NCBI RefSeq assembly: GCF_030864355.1
Contig: NC_083396.1
Span: 1,550,001 to 1,614,000 of the forward strand
DNA length: 64,000 nucleotides
Reading direction: 5' to 3'
Origin: Cutaneotrichosporon cavernicola
Lineage: Eukaryota; Basidiomycota; Tremellomycetes; Trichosporonales; Trichosporonaceae
Below the pieces are notes generated by a model that was not told the origin of the DNA, made no database searches, and was given only the letters and a program-made list of their open reading frames with translations. Both the position numbers and the translations under genes were made by a program. Below, piece by piece: positions 1 to 11,240 of the stretch (position 1 is the first letter of the stretch; the number at the start of each line of letters is the position of its first letter).

Positions 1-3000
1 GCTGTATGTCAGCGTGAGCATCGAGAGAAAACTTACTGCTCGAGCAGGGGCACGTCGGGCTTGAGGCCCTTGCGAGTCCTGATCTTCACGGCAATCTGAC
101 TGGTTAGTTGTTGTTATAAGAAGATTGCCATAAATCAAGTAAGAACTCACCTCGTTGACCTTGGAGCCCTTCTCCGAAGCGTCACCGCCGAGGAGCGCCC
201 AGTGGTCGAAGACGGCCTGGGGGAAGGCCTGGCCACCGGTGGCGGCACGGAGGTCGGCGTTGAAGCCGAAGGACTCGGCGACGGGGAGGTACGCCTTCAT
301 GGTGTACATGGGGGTACCGGGGCGCTGCTCAGCCGAGAAGACCTGGCCACGACGAACGTTGAGGACCGAGTAGACACCACCCTGGGCCGACTCCGGGACG
401 GCAATCTCGACGAGGAACATGGGCTCCTGGAGACCCGGCTGCGAGAGAAGCTGCGCGGCGTAGGTGACGCGGCGAGCGGTGGGGATGATCTGACCACCAC
501 CACGGTGGATAGCGTCGGTGTGGAGCGTGCAGTCAATGATGGCGAACTTGCATCCACGCATGGGCTCCTCAGCGACGGCACCCTCCTTGGTGGCCCACTG
601 GAAGGCGGCGACAACCGAGTCCTTGATCTCGTTCATGTACTGAACACCCTTGGAGGCGTCAAGGAAGACGTTGGGGCCGGTGGTGTCGGGGCCAAAGGCC
701 CAGATCTTACGGGCGTCGGTGACGTCCCAGCCGTAGGTGTCGGCGAGGTAACGAGCACGGATCTTAGGGTCGTCACGGGGGGCGACCTTGCCGTCCTCAA
801 TGTCCTTGGTGAGCTCCTCACCAAGGGGCTCGGCCTTGACCCAGAGACGGTTGTGCTTGTTCTGCGACTTGGAGAGAGCGGTCATCGACGACTCGGCCTG
901 GATGGTCTCACGGTAGCCGACGACGGGGTCCGACTTGCGGAGGGGAACACCAGCGTGGTCGTTCTCGAGGTCGTTGAGGCAGATCTCGAGGTGGAGCTCA
1001 CCGGCACCAGCAACGATAATCTCACCAGTCTCGCCCATCCAGGTCTTGACACAGGGGTCAGACTTGGAGAGACGCTTAAGACCCTCGACAAGCTTGGGGA
1101 GGTCGGCGGCGTTCTTGCACTCGACGGCAACCTGGACGACGGGCGAGACCGAGAACTTCATGACGCGCATGTTGTGGGCAGTCTCCGAGGTGGTGATGGT
1201 ACCCGACTTGAGGAGGAACTGGTCGATACCGACGAGACCGATAATGTTGCCGGCGGGGCAGTCCTCGATCGACTCGGTGGTACGGCCCATCATGAGGACA
1301 GTGCGCTGGATCGACTTGATGACCGAGTCGTCCTTCTTGCCGGGAACGAAGTTGGGGCCCTGGATACGGACCTTGGGGCCCGACGAGACAGTGCCCGAGA
1401 AGACACGGCCGAAAGCGTAGAAGCGACCCTTGTCCGAGGTGGGAACCATCTTGGAGATGTAGACCATGAGGGGACCCTTGGGGTCGCAGTCACGGATACC
1501 GATGGCCGACTCGTCGTCCATGGGGCCCTCGTAGAGGGTCTCGACACGGTAGCGCTGGGCAGTGACGGGCGAGGGGAGGTTGATGACAATCATCTCAAGG
1601 AGGGTGTCACCGGCGGGAAGGAACTTCTTCATGACAATCTTGAGGAGCTGCTTGCCCTCAAGGTCCTTCTCGTCGGAGCTGAGCTTGATCTCGAGCTTCT
1701 CGAGGAGCTTCGGGATCTCGTCCTTCTTGAAGTTCATGATCGAGTCGAAGAGGCGGAAGATGGGGTCAAGAACGAACATGTTGAAGGCACGCTCGACGCC
1801 AGCGTCCGACGACTTGGTCCACTTCTTGGTCTTGGGGTTGAAGTAGTTGTCGCCCCAGAGCTTGGGCATAAGCTTAGCCTTGTCGACACCGAACTTCTTG
1901 GCGTAACGGCCAGCGAACGAGCGGAGGGTGAAGGCCCAGCCGTGGAGACCCGAGCCGAAAGCGACGGTGCCCTGGTCGGGGTAGACCTGGACATCACCGA
2001 GGGCGGGGTCGGCGTAGGTCGAGATGATGACGTTAACCGACTCGACGGTACGCGAGAACGACTGGTAAAGGTCCTCCTTGGAGACCTGGAGCTCGAGGAG
2101 CGCACGGTCGACCTTGTTGACAACAAGGACGGGCTTGACACGCTCAGTGAGCGACTGACGAAGGACGGTCTCGGTCTGGACACAGACACCCTCAACGCAG
2201 TCGACGACAACAAGCGCACCGTCGGTAACACGGAGAGCGGCAGTAACCTCGGACGAGAAGTCGACGTGACCGGGGGAGTCAATCAGGTTGATCAGGAACT
2301 CGGCGCCTGCATCGTTAGCACTGGACTGAAAATGCGGGGAAGCCCAGATCCTCCCCGTGGGGTGGATGGGGTGTGAGAGAGAAAGAGGCGCCACGAATGT
2401 GGCACACGTGATGTGGCGGACTGAATAATTTTCTTGACCGACAACAGAACCAATTCTGATCTACTCACCCTCAGTCTTCTGCTTGATGTCAACGAGGTCC
2501 TCCTTGGGGAGGGGGAAGTACATCGAGACGGCGGTCGACTTGATGGTGATACCACGGTCAATCTCGTCCTGACTGAGGAGGTCAGCGCGTCCTTCGTAAT
2601 CAGGTCCCAAGGTGACTCACCGAGTGTCGGTGAAGCGCATCTCACCGGCCTTCGACGAGGCAATAATACCGGCCTTCGAGACGAGCGAGTCGGTAAGAGT
2701 CGACTTGCCGTGGTCGACGTGGGCAATGACCGACATGTTACGGATGTTGGACGGCTTGTCCATGAGGGCACTGGAGTAGGATTAGTAAGGCGTTCGGGCG
2801 ACACGCAATTGCCTGGCGGCAAACATGCGCGAACGTGACCAAACATACCGGATCTCGTCGACGGTGAAGCTGTTACGCGTTAGTATTCTGTGCAGCGGGG
2901 TTGATGGAGGGGCATGTCGAGCGTCATGAAGGTGGAGGGCATGCGTGCGTCACGATGGATGGATCGCGAGTTGTGCGAGGTGCATCGCCGACGTCTTCCC

Positions 3001-3513
3001 GAGCCTGACAGCGTGCTGGCATAGTCGCGCAATAGTATAGGCTCGAGTCTACGCAGCTTTGAATTGCATGGGGCTGAGCGTGGAGGCCGGGCCGGAGGCC
3101 ACAGAGGAGCAAGGTCCTGGTGGCGCAAATCTCCATCCGGATCCGAGCACAAACAGCATTTCTGTTGTGATCGGATCCGTGCACAACGCTCGCTCTGCAG
3201 CCGCTCTCGCCTCCTCTTCAGTAGCTATCGCCAGATGGGGTTGTCAGATAGCCTCGAAGGGTAGCAGAGACTGCAGAGTGTTGACTGCGATCCGCTTTGT
3301 CATCAAGATCGCAAGTCCGCGCCGCGATCGCACAGTAGGAAACGTGTGCTTGACAACGCCGCCCTGCACTCCCCTGCGCCTCCGTCCCATCCAGAGCATG
3401 CTCGCAGCCATCCACCTCCGGTTCTCGAGCGGGTGGCAAAGACTTACTTGACCTGGAGAGTCAGCGCCGCTGTTGACGAGCAGATTTTCGCCGCCACATT
3501 GTGTACTCACCAT
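1..3513 (-). CDS. EFT1: Translation elongation factor 2 (eEF2), C-terminal end cut by the window edge
   Basis: GTPase that moves tRNA and mRNA through the ribosome after peptide transfer; cytosolic. Reading the minus strand, exons are 3513-3511 (ATG only), 3452-3448 (5 nt), 2869-2849, 2770-2621, 2572-2469, 2306-151 and 95-37, giving 832 codons; with the missing tail the length would match the usual ~838-842 residues. The start reads [20 protein letters not shown], followed by the G-domain motifs [14 protein letters not shown] and DSPGHVDF; the last visible residues include [15 protein letters not shown] 35-nt intron (36-2) then leads into a final exon that begins at base 1 and should encode the conserved YDKL-type end; reading through instead would stop at codon TAA and lose that end. 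Phases agree at every junction. The gene is divergent from VPS72. Confidence 0.96.
2870..3447 (-). other. Long 578-nt intron 2 of eEF2
   Basis: By far the longest intron of this gene, where the others are 35-162 nt. The donor is GTAAGT and the 3' end is TACTAAC-GCGTAACAG. No protein-coding content is visible. A box-C-like TTGATGA (complement of about 3299-3305) and CTGA elements occur, but I see no convincing terminal stem. Confidence 0.8.
3448..3452 (-). other. 5-nt microexon of eEF2
   Basis: Sense sequence is CAG|GTCAA|GTAAGT. The five bases supply codon 2 and two thirds of codon 3, joining the ATG exon (donor ATG|GTGAGT, intron 3510-3453, 58 nt) to the exon beginning CTTCACCGTC (intron 3447-2870, 578 nt, branch-like TACTAAC). 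Only this arrangement restores the conserved M-V-N-F-T start. Confidence 0.88.
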
Positions 3514-3935
3514 CTTGACTTTTTTTTGTTGTTTTAAGGAAGGGGAGAAGAAGGGTGTCCGTAGACTAGAGGGAGAGACTTGGTACGCAAAAGGTGGTGA
3601 CCAAGTGCGAGGTTTAAAGGGAGATGGATAAGCAGATCAAGAATGAAGAGCAGTGGGGGGGAGGGGTCCGGGAGGAGGGTTGGAGCGTCAGCACGGTGGT
3701 CAGCTATGCTGGCAAGGGCCTGCCTGGGTGCGCAAATTCGAACATGGGGAAAACCGGGATTTTTGCTGTGGCACTTGAACGGAATCGAATGAATTCAAGC
3801 CTCATGACATGCTTCTCCCTGACAAACCTCCACTTCGATGCTCACTGAATCAAAGTCAACCTCCACATTGGCGGACCACGCCGCCTACTTCGCGCTGACT
3901 AGTCATTCCCATCCACAAACAATCCGTCCACCACT
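3514..3935. promoter_or_regulatory. Divergent promoter region eEF2 / VPS72
   Basis: 422 bp between two outward-facing start codons. A T-rich tract lies at 3519-3536, just upstream of the eEF2 ATG on its coding strand as A-rich leader. No other gene is visible here, and the short open frames show no family signature. Confidence 0.5.
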
Positions 3936-6003
3936 ATGAAGGAGTACAAGACGGTCACCCAGAGCCGATCGCGGCGCAGCAATGCGGGTAACCGGTCAGC
4001 TTATACGGGTTGAATGGAGCTGACGGTAGCATGCGCGAGCTGCTGGACAAGGCCAAGCAGGAGGACCAGGAGAAGGACGAGCTGTTCGCCGAGGAAGCCG
4101 ACGATGGCGAGTTCCAGGAGCCCGCACCAACGCGTGACGTCTTCCTGGACGAGTTTGCAGATACGGACGATGAGGCAGAGGATGAGGACGAAGACGACGA
4201 TGCGCGCTTGCGCCGCGAGGAACGCAGGGCAAACAAGGGCAAGGCCGTGTTCAACCCGTTCGTCAAGATCCGGGGTCCCGGTCCCTCCGGCCCACAGGCC
4301 ACGGCCGCCGAACTTGCCTCGCTCGACCCCAGCATCGACGTGTCCAAGATGGCTCCGTCGACGCTCATGCTCGAGCTACGCAAGCAGCGTCGCGAGGCTA
4401 AGCGCCTGCACCGCTCTGATGCGCGACGGTCCAACCTCCGCGCGTCCACTCTGCGGACGGAGGGAGAGGTTATCGAGAGGGAGAAGGCTGAGAAGATCGC
4501 ACTTGCTGCGAGCAAGAAGGGTCGCAAGGCGCAGCATGAAACTGGCGAGGTGCGAGGCGCGCGACCGATGAGCCAGGCCGAGCTGATTGCCGCTGCGCTG
4601 GAAGAGGAAGAGCGTAACAAGGAGGCACTTACACAGTGGTTGCGGCGCGAGGAAGAAAGGCGCGAGTTGCGACGCGTAGGACGGAAGCGCGTACGTGGGC
4701 CGCGATGGACGTTTGTCAGCCGCACTGTGGGCAAGCTCGTTGAGGTCGTCGAGGACACGCCTGGTGTCACGCCGGGCGAGACGCCAGCTGAGACACCAAC
4801 CGAGACTCCAGCAGCAGACGAGACGCCAGGACCGAGTGAGCCTGTCGAGAAGGATGTCTCGAAAGAGCCTGGAGGTGACAAGATGGACGTCGATGTGGTG
4901 GACAAGCCAAGCGAGGCGGCATCGCAGAGCGCCTCGGCTCCTGTCGTCGCGCCTCCAGCTGATGGAGCGGCGTCCATCCCGGCGGCTTCGACACCTGAGC
5001 CAGGACCATCTGTCCCGGTCGCGACGACCTTAGAATCTGGTCCATCAAGTGCTCCGGGCCCAGCATCGACCGCAGGTCCATCACAGCCCGCATCTTCCGG
5101 CCCCTCCACACAGCCCGCTGGCCCTTCACAGCCACAGGGCGTATCCAAACCTGAACAATCTGCATCTACTACAGAACCCGTCGCTCCCCCTCCAAAGACA
5201 GCACCTTCCACAACCACACCGTCGCCCGACGCAGACCCAGAAGTCCCCACCGGCCCCTACGAGCGCAACTACCTCATCCTCTCGCAAGTACCCGGCGGAT
5301 TGCCTGCCGAGCTACGCCTAATCTTGGGGGACCACGTTGACTGGTCCGACGTCAAGGTCATTCCAGCGCGCAATAGGCCTATCAGTGGGTTCCTTTAAGT
5401 CCGGATCCGGACTCGAGTCGATGGGATACATACCTCGGCTTCTTAATAAAGATACTGACAGTAGACCGCAAACCGCCGACCGATCCCCTCACCGGGCTGC
5501 CGGCGCGATACCGTCATCCCGAGAGCATGGTGCCATACGCTAGCGCCGAAAGTTATCAGGTCCTCCAGGCTTTGTTGGAGAATCGATACGTTTGGACTGA
5601 GGGCGGGTGGTGGGGTGGTGGAGAAGGGGATGTGGCGGCGGAAGGGGTCGAGGAGATTCCGGGGTGGAAGGAGGCTTGTGTTCGGGGGTGGGTTGCGGGG
5701 AAGCGGGTGGGAGAGGAGGGTGAGATGATAGAGGTGGATGGTGAAGAGGTTGAGGAGGTGGAGATGGAAGGCGAGGAGGGTGAGGAGGTCGGGGAGGAGG
5801 GCGAGGCCGAGGCCGAGGCCGAGGGCGAGGAGGAGATGGAAGAGGAGGTCGAAGCTGTCGTCGGCAAAGGCAAGAGCAAAGCTCGTCGTTCGGCACCCAA
5901 GTCTAGAAGCAGGAAGAAGGCTGCGCCCAAGAAGTCCGCAAGCAAGGCTAAGGCCAGCGCACCAGGAACCGCCAAGAAGGCCAAGAGCAAGCGCAGGCGC
6001 TAA
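3936..6003 (+). CDS. VPS72: SWR1 chromatin-remodelling complex subunit (YL1 / VPS72 / SWC2 family)
   Basis: Nuclear histone-chaperone subunit that helps SWR1 exchange H2A for H2A.Z. Exons are 3936-3994, 4030-5384 and 5462-6003 (introns 35 and 77 nt), about 651 residues. The N-terminus has the YL1 signature RRSNAG-NRMRELL created across intron 1, followed by an acidic H2A.Z-binding-like stretch and a basic RREERRANKGKAVFNP segment. The middle has EEEERNKEALTQWLRREEE. A low-complexity Pro/Ser/Glu linker leads to the C-terminal YL1_C domain (DPLTGLPARYRHPES...VPYASAESYQV), restored only when intron 2 is removed. The final ~130 residues are a highly acidic tract followed by a Lys/Arg/Ala/Ser tail resembling linker-histone tails. 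Intron 1 uses an unusual GTCAGC donor. The gene is convergent with MLH3, 94 bp apart. Confidence 0.9.
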
Positions 6004-6097
6004 TGAGATGCGAGGGTATCATGTATCATAATCATGCTGTATCTGCTGTATGTGTACTACAACATAGTTACTTGCTACAGTTGCTGAGTGTCAAAGT

Positions 6098-8675
6098 CTA
6101 TACTGCGCTGGGGCGGGGCTGCTCGAAGTGCTTGCGCTTCCATGCGGCCCAGTCAATTGGGCGGCGCGCAGGAGGTCGATACTGTGGTATGAGGGTGAGT
6201 GGCGCGAGCGTTGGACGTCCGTGAGCGCAGATCCAAGGGTTACGGGCGGCACCAAGCTGCCCCACAAGCCGCTCGCACTGATCAGTGTCGAGACGGTCCT
6301 CAAACATGATTGCACCGCGACATGCCTTTGAGTTGGCGAGCTCGACCATCTCTTGCGGCATCCAGCGCTGCACGCTCGCCCAGCTGTGGGCGCGGTCACG
6401 GGTCCCGCGGTCGAGGACCATGGTGAGCACTTGGATTTCAGAGATGTGATCAGCTAGCTCAGGGAGATAGAGGCGGAGCAGGCGGGTGAGCTCGGTCGGG
6501 TTCTTGCGTCCAAGCCGAGCGTCGAGTAGCTTAGGGACGCAGGTCGCGTTGACTTGGGTGTATTCACCCTTGGACGCTACGGTGTCGTCAAGGCCAATGC
6601 CCCAACGCCGGACGACCTCACGGACACCTGGGGTCTCGAGTGCCGCCATCTCCTGCCGTGTGAGGACCACTCGCACTAGGCCCTCCCCGAGCTCGGTGAC
6701 CAGAATGTCATTGCGCGCAAAGCCCTCGTTCAACGCGTCCAGGATCTGTTCCACGGCAACGCGCTCATCTGCGGCGTGCTGGTCGATAACGACTAGGGCC
6801 TTTGGCTGTGCCTTGGAGTGGTCCTCAGCCAGCATTACACAGGGGACGAATTTGCGGTCCACCTGTGGCAGGACAGTGGCAGACGTAATGGATTGGTGAG
6901 TGAACTTCATATCGGACGGCACGGGCGGTAGCCAGGACGTCACGTATGTTGTTGGCTCTTCATCGTCGCGCTCTTCGAACGTGCGTGTGCGTGTGATGAC
7001 CTGACCAGAGGTCTGCTGAGCATGTTAGACAAGACTACATTGTAACATACCTTGAGCAGCTCTTCAATCGAGAACGGCTCTGTCTCTGGCATAGGCACAC
7101 TGTCCTGGTCATCAAGCGGCTTGTCCGCCTCAGGCTCCAACGTATCGTCACCGGCCGGCGGGCTGTCCAGAGCATTAGGGGTGACACTACCAAGGCGGTA
7201 GCTCAATAAGAATAACCTCCTCGCCGGGTTTGGCTCCCGCTCCTCGGGGATAGCTGTGGAGCTCCGGCCGGACTGACGCGGGGAGAGTGGTTTGCTGGGA
7301 CTCGGGACAGGTGAGTCAGTGCCACATCTTGGCACGCCAAACCCGTTCTTGCGGAGGAAGTCGTCGATGACGGCGATGACGAACGCACGCGTTCTGCCAG
7401 GCTGCTGCTGCTGTCAGCAACGAAAGGAAGGAGCCCACCTTGTACCCGATCGTCGACTTGCGTGCATCGTATGCGGCATCAACTTCGCTGGAAGGCAGGC
7501 TGATGTTGAGGACGTAGACGGGGAACCGCTCCAGTCGGCGGGGTGAGGGCCGCTTCTTCGTGGGCGCCGCGCTCCCGTCGTCCAGATTGTTAGACTGATG
7601 GTCAGCCGGAAGTCGAATGAGGGGAGCTGACCAAGGCGGAGAACTGGCTCGCAGCGAAACGGCGTTCTATGAGCTTGCGCAGCTCCGAGCTCGCAACAGA
7701 ATAGCCGTTGATGTCTGCGTTAGCTGGGTTACTTTGATGAGCTCACAGAGATGCTGGTGTGCCTTGGTAAACGCGCCCTCGAGGCTAATGAACCCGTCCA
7801 TTCGCCTGTCGCCAGACGACACGCGTATCTTCAGCACGCGCTCGACGCTTGCGTGCCCATATATCCCGCGGAACGCCTCGGTGCTGTTCTTGCCCTGCTG
7901 TCAGCTGCTGGTGGCATCTTCTTCCTTCAGCTCACCCCGCCCCAATGGAGGGCCTTCCGCATGCCACCCAGCTTGTCCTCCCACAGCGTCCACCGGACCT
8001 TGGGCGCGACGAGGACGAGTGCCTCAATCGCCTGTCGACATGCCGTGAGGGAAGACGCCGGGGCCGCAGCGAGTGATGCGCGGCGCACCGGAATCGCATG
8101 GAAGAGGTCGCGGACGAAGATTGTAGTACCCTGTGCACGGCCGAGATCGTGTCGGGCCTTGCCGAGGTATATCGTCTGACCGTTCTGATGTCAGCAATTC
8201 GACCAATCCAGAAAGCTGACTCACCCGCACGATCTTCGAATACGTCTCACCATCTGGTTCGCGGGAGGATATCTCCATTAACGAGAGCGCGGCTATGGAC
8301 GCGAGCGCCTCTCCGCGAAACCCGTAGACGCCGTTACCGGACCATCCCTCCGTCTCCTTGCTTGTGCCTGGGTCAGAGAAGTTTGGGGGAGGGAAGGTGG
8401 TTGTGAGATCGTCAAGGAGAGAAGCGTCACTCACTGTATCGTTGTCCCACAATACCGAGGTCCTCTAGCCCGATACCGTGTCCGTCGTCCTCGAGGCGCG
8501 CGCTCTCGTCACCGGGGACGAGGTTGACCCAGCACTCGATGCGGGTTGCGCCGGCGTCAAGCGCGTTGTGCGCAAGTTCCGTGAGAACTTGCGGAAGCGA
8601 GGGGATGACGAGGGAAGACCTCAGTCGTGTCGCTGTCGGTCTGCATAGGCGCTCGATACGTGTGCCGTCGGTCAT
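6098..8675 (-). CDS. MLH3: DNA mismatch repair endonuclease MLH3
   Basis: MutL homologue that partners MLH1 as MutL-gamma, nicking DNA in mismatch repair and meiotic crossover formation. Eight exons: 8675-8435, 8367-8225, 8184-7936, 7894-7747, 7714-7632, 7594-7439, 7401-7051 and 7015-6098, total 762 residues. The N-terminal GHKL ATPase shows ELAHNALDAGAT, DDGHGIG, RYSTSK (built across intron 1) and YGFRGEALASIA, then GTTIFVRDLFHAIPVRR and INGYSV. The C-terminal nuclease keeps the DQHAADERVAVE form of DQHA(X)2E(X)4E at about residue 535, the ACRGA motif and CAHGRP, so it looks catalytically intact. ACRG and CAHGRP with this spacing favour MLH3 over PMS1. Introns are 32-67 nt; intron 5 uses donor GTCAGC. 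Confidence 0.93.
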
Positions 8676-9371
8676 GGTTGGTTGCTCATGTCGTGCGGAA
8701 ATGGGTGATGCCAAGTTGGAGTGGCGAACCTCCACTCTGAGATTGGATGATGTCAACTTGACTCTGCGAAACCACGTCCGCCACACCCATTCATTGCCCA
8801 CGATCAGAGCATCCACCTGGAGCAGAAGCTTGTACACCACCCATCCGCAGACAGCAGATCAAAGGTGTCCCAGATCTTCCCCTTCCCTTCCATGCCGCAC
8901 ACATTCTCGTGGACGTCGCTGAGCTTGACACTGCCCCGCTCACTGTAGCTATCCGACGGGTCTGCAAAGTCTGTGTACAAGTGCATCAGTTCATCAGCCT
9001 ATCTCCCGTCGACTGATATCTCTGCTTGACTCAACACGAGTCTGCCAGCCAGCCAAATGCGCCGCCTCAGCCGCCGCCTCCCCACCTACGTTCGGCATCG
9101 ATAAGGCACGGGAAAGTTTATGACCGGATTGGCTTCCAGGCTCTATTTTTACTTTACAACCGACAAGGTGCCTTCATGATCGACTGACCGATCATTTGAC
9201 CGATCACTGCGCATGCCACATCTCGACATTCCAAGCGAACTGATGAGCTGAGCCGCAGCACGCACAGCAGCCAATGATTTTTTTGTTGACCACCGTCAGG
9301 TTGGTCGATTTGTTTGCTTATCACAGTTGGGATCGTTCATCCCATCTCCCATCTCTCATCAACCAAATATC
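8676..9371. promoter_or_regulatory. Divergent intergenic region MLH3 / metacaspase
   Basis: 696 bp. Contains near-repeats of GACCGATCA (about 9181-9207) and a T-rich patch near 9278-9290. A small minus-strand frame at 8804-8986 has no recognisable family. No gene is called. Confidence 0.4.
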
Positions 9372-10933
9372 ATGTCCTTCCTGAACCAGGCGCTCCACAT
9401 GTACCAGGTCTACGAGCAGGCCACCCACCAGGGCGGCCAGGGTCAAGGTGGTCAGCAATACCCGGGCCAGCAATACCAACAACAACCACAGCAGCAACAA
9501 CAACAATACTCGTCCCCGTCGAGCGCCCCACCGGGATACTACGCTGCGCCATCTTCGCGTCCGCCTCCGCCCTCGTATCCGCAGGAGCAGTATCAGAACT
9601 ACCAGGCCCCCGATTCGTATCATCAATACCAGGCGCCGTCCGGACCACCCCCGCCCAAGAACCAGTCGGCCCCGCAACCCCAGGGAACGGTTGGACAGCA
9701 GACGGATGGGTCGGGACACGTGTTCCAGTACTCGAACTGTTCGGGTGCGAAGAAGGCGTTATTGGTGAGTCTAGGCAAAGTAGGAAAGCTAAGATAGATC
9801 GGGATCAACTATTATGGATCACAGAATCAGTTGAAGGGATGCATCAACGACGTGCACAACGTCCAGGAGATGCTCAATCGTAGGTTGCGTAATTGAAGGG
9901 TCTGACGATACAGAGAGGTTTGGATACCGGTCAGAAGATACTGTTATCCTCACCGATGACGCTCGAGACGCGCGATCGCAGCCGACACGCGACAATATGA
10001 TTCGAGCGATGCAGTGGCTCGTTCACGACGCCAAGCCTAACGACTCGCTCTTCTTCCATTAGTAAGAATCGCCGCCTTGATATACTAACCTTGGCAGCTC
10101 GGGACACGGTACCCTCACGGACGCTGTCAGTGCCGACGACTATGAAGGACATGCTGAAGGTATGTACTGAATCTAACCCCAAGCTGAATCTGACACTAGC
10201 TATCTGTCCTGTAGACTTCCAGAGAGCTGGACTACTGGTAGACGATGACCGTATGTGCTATCCGATTTGTTTCTGATCGCAGTGTACACCCTCCTCGTCA
10301 AGCCTCTTCCCGTAGGCTGCCGCTTGACTGCCGTCTTCGACTCGTGCCACTCGGGCTCGGCCGTTGATCTTCCATATGCTGTTAGTTGATGCGGGACCCT
10401 CTTCTGCCAAACTGACACAAAGTACTCGACCAAAGGCACCGTCAAGGAGCCCAACCTCTTTGCCAACGCTGCTCCGGACCTCATGAATGCTGGAATTGCC
10501 GTTCTGAGCGGTAACGATCTGGGTGCGCTCATGACGGCATTTGGAGCAGCCTCCAAAGCCTACCACACCAAGAGTGGGGTTGCCCTCGCTCGCCAGACCA
10601 AGACGGCTGGTGCGGATGTGATTGCGTGGGGAGGGTGCAAGGACTCACAGACAAGTGCGGATACCCAGGAAGCCGGTCAGGCGACTGGAGCCATGTCTTA
10701 TGTGAGTACATGCCATGAGCACGCGTACTAACACGTCTAGGCATTCGTCCGTGCAATCAACACCCACCAGCGGGTCAGCTACCAGCAGTTCCTGGTGGCT
10801 CTGCGTGAGGAGATGCAACGCGGTGGATATTCCCAGAAGCCGCAGCTGTCTGCCTGCCATCGTGAGTGGTGGATTGAGGGGCATCTCGCTGACCATGTCA
10901 GCAATCGACACTTCTCTGGAATTCATCATTTGA
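9372..10933 (+). CDS. MCA1: Metacaspase (caspase-like cysteine protease, type I)
   Basis: Arg/Lys-specific clan CD cysteine protease, with fungal roles in stress-induced death and clearance of protein aggregates. Nine exons: 9372-9764, 9798-9879, 9914-10061, 10098-10159, 10200-10250, 10283-10380, 10423-10701, 10741-10861 and 10902-10933; total 421 residues. The N-terminal ~110 residues are a Gln/Pro/Tyr-rich prodomain. The p20 region begins [15 protein letters not shown]. The catalytic dyad is His211 in YSGHG (split by intron 3) and Cys267 in DSCHSG. The p10 part ends [11 protein letters not shown] after intron 8, as in other fungal metacaspases. An ATG at 9327 (GTG/ATG-type upstream frame) is possible, but 9372 gives the usual start MSFLNQAL. 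Introns are 32-42 nt. Confidence 0.94.
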
Positions 10934-11240
10934 GCCGGTCACATATACAGTACAGTAGAAAGCCTCATAAGCTCTCTGGACCCAGCCGCCAGTCGCTCAG
11001 GGTCCCTTGTCAGTACGCCCGTACGCAGATACATAGAGATGCTACAGCACAGATGAATGCGCCCATCGCACAGGTAGCGGCCTGGCCGCGGTATGAGCAA
11101 AGAGGGTAGTAATAACGACGTTGGGTATGAGCCAAAGTCGTGGGTATAGGATGATTGCTAGCGACAAGCACGTGTTTTAGGTTGCCGTTGAGGCATGGCT
11201 TTCGAGCCTGGACGTTTCCTCTTCCTCGAGCGCGAGAGAC
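10934..11240. other. Convergent 3' region between metacaspase and OPI3
   Basis: 307 bp between two stop codons. It must hold both 3' UTRs; I see no gene or RNA. Confidence 0.5.

Noticed and set aside
202..2376. 724-codon open frame on the plus strand
   Set aside because: It is the antisense shadow of eEF2. Its Leu/Gly/Asp/Val-rich sequence follows from the codon bias of the opposite strand and has no domain.
8804..8986. 60-codon minus-strand frame (MHLYTDFADPSD start) upstream of MLH3
   Set aside because: Composition is protein-like but I could not join it to a convincing second exon or recognise a family; kept out of the gene list.
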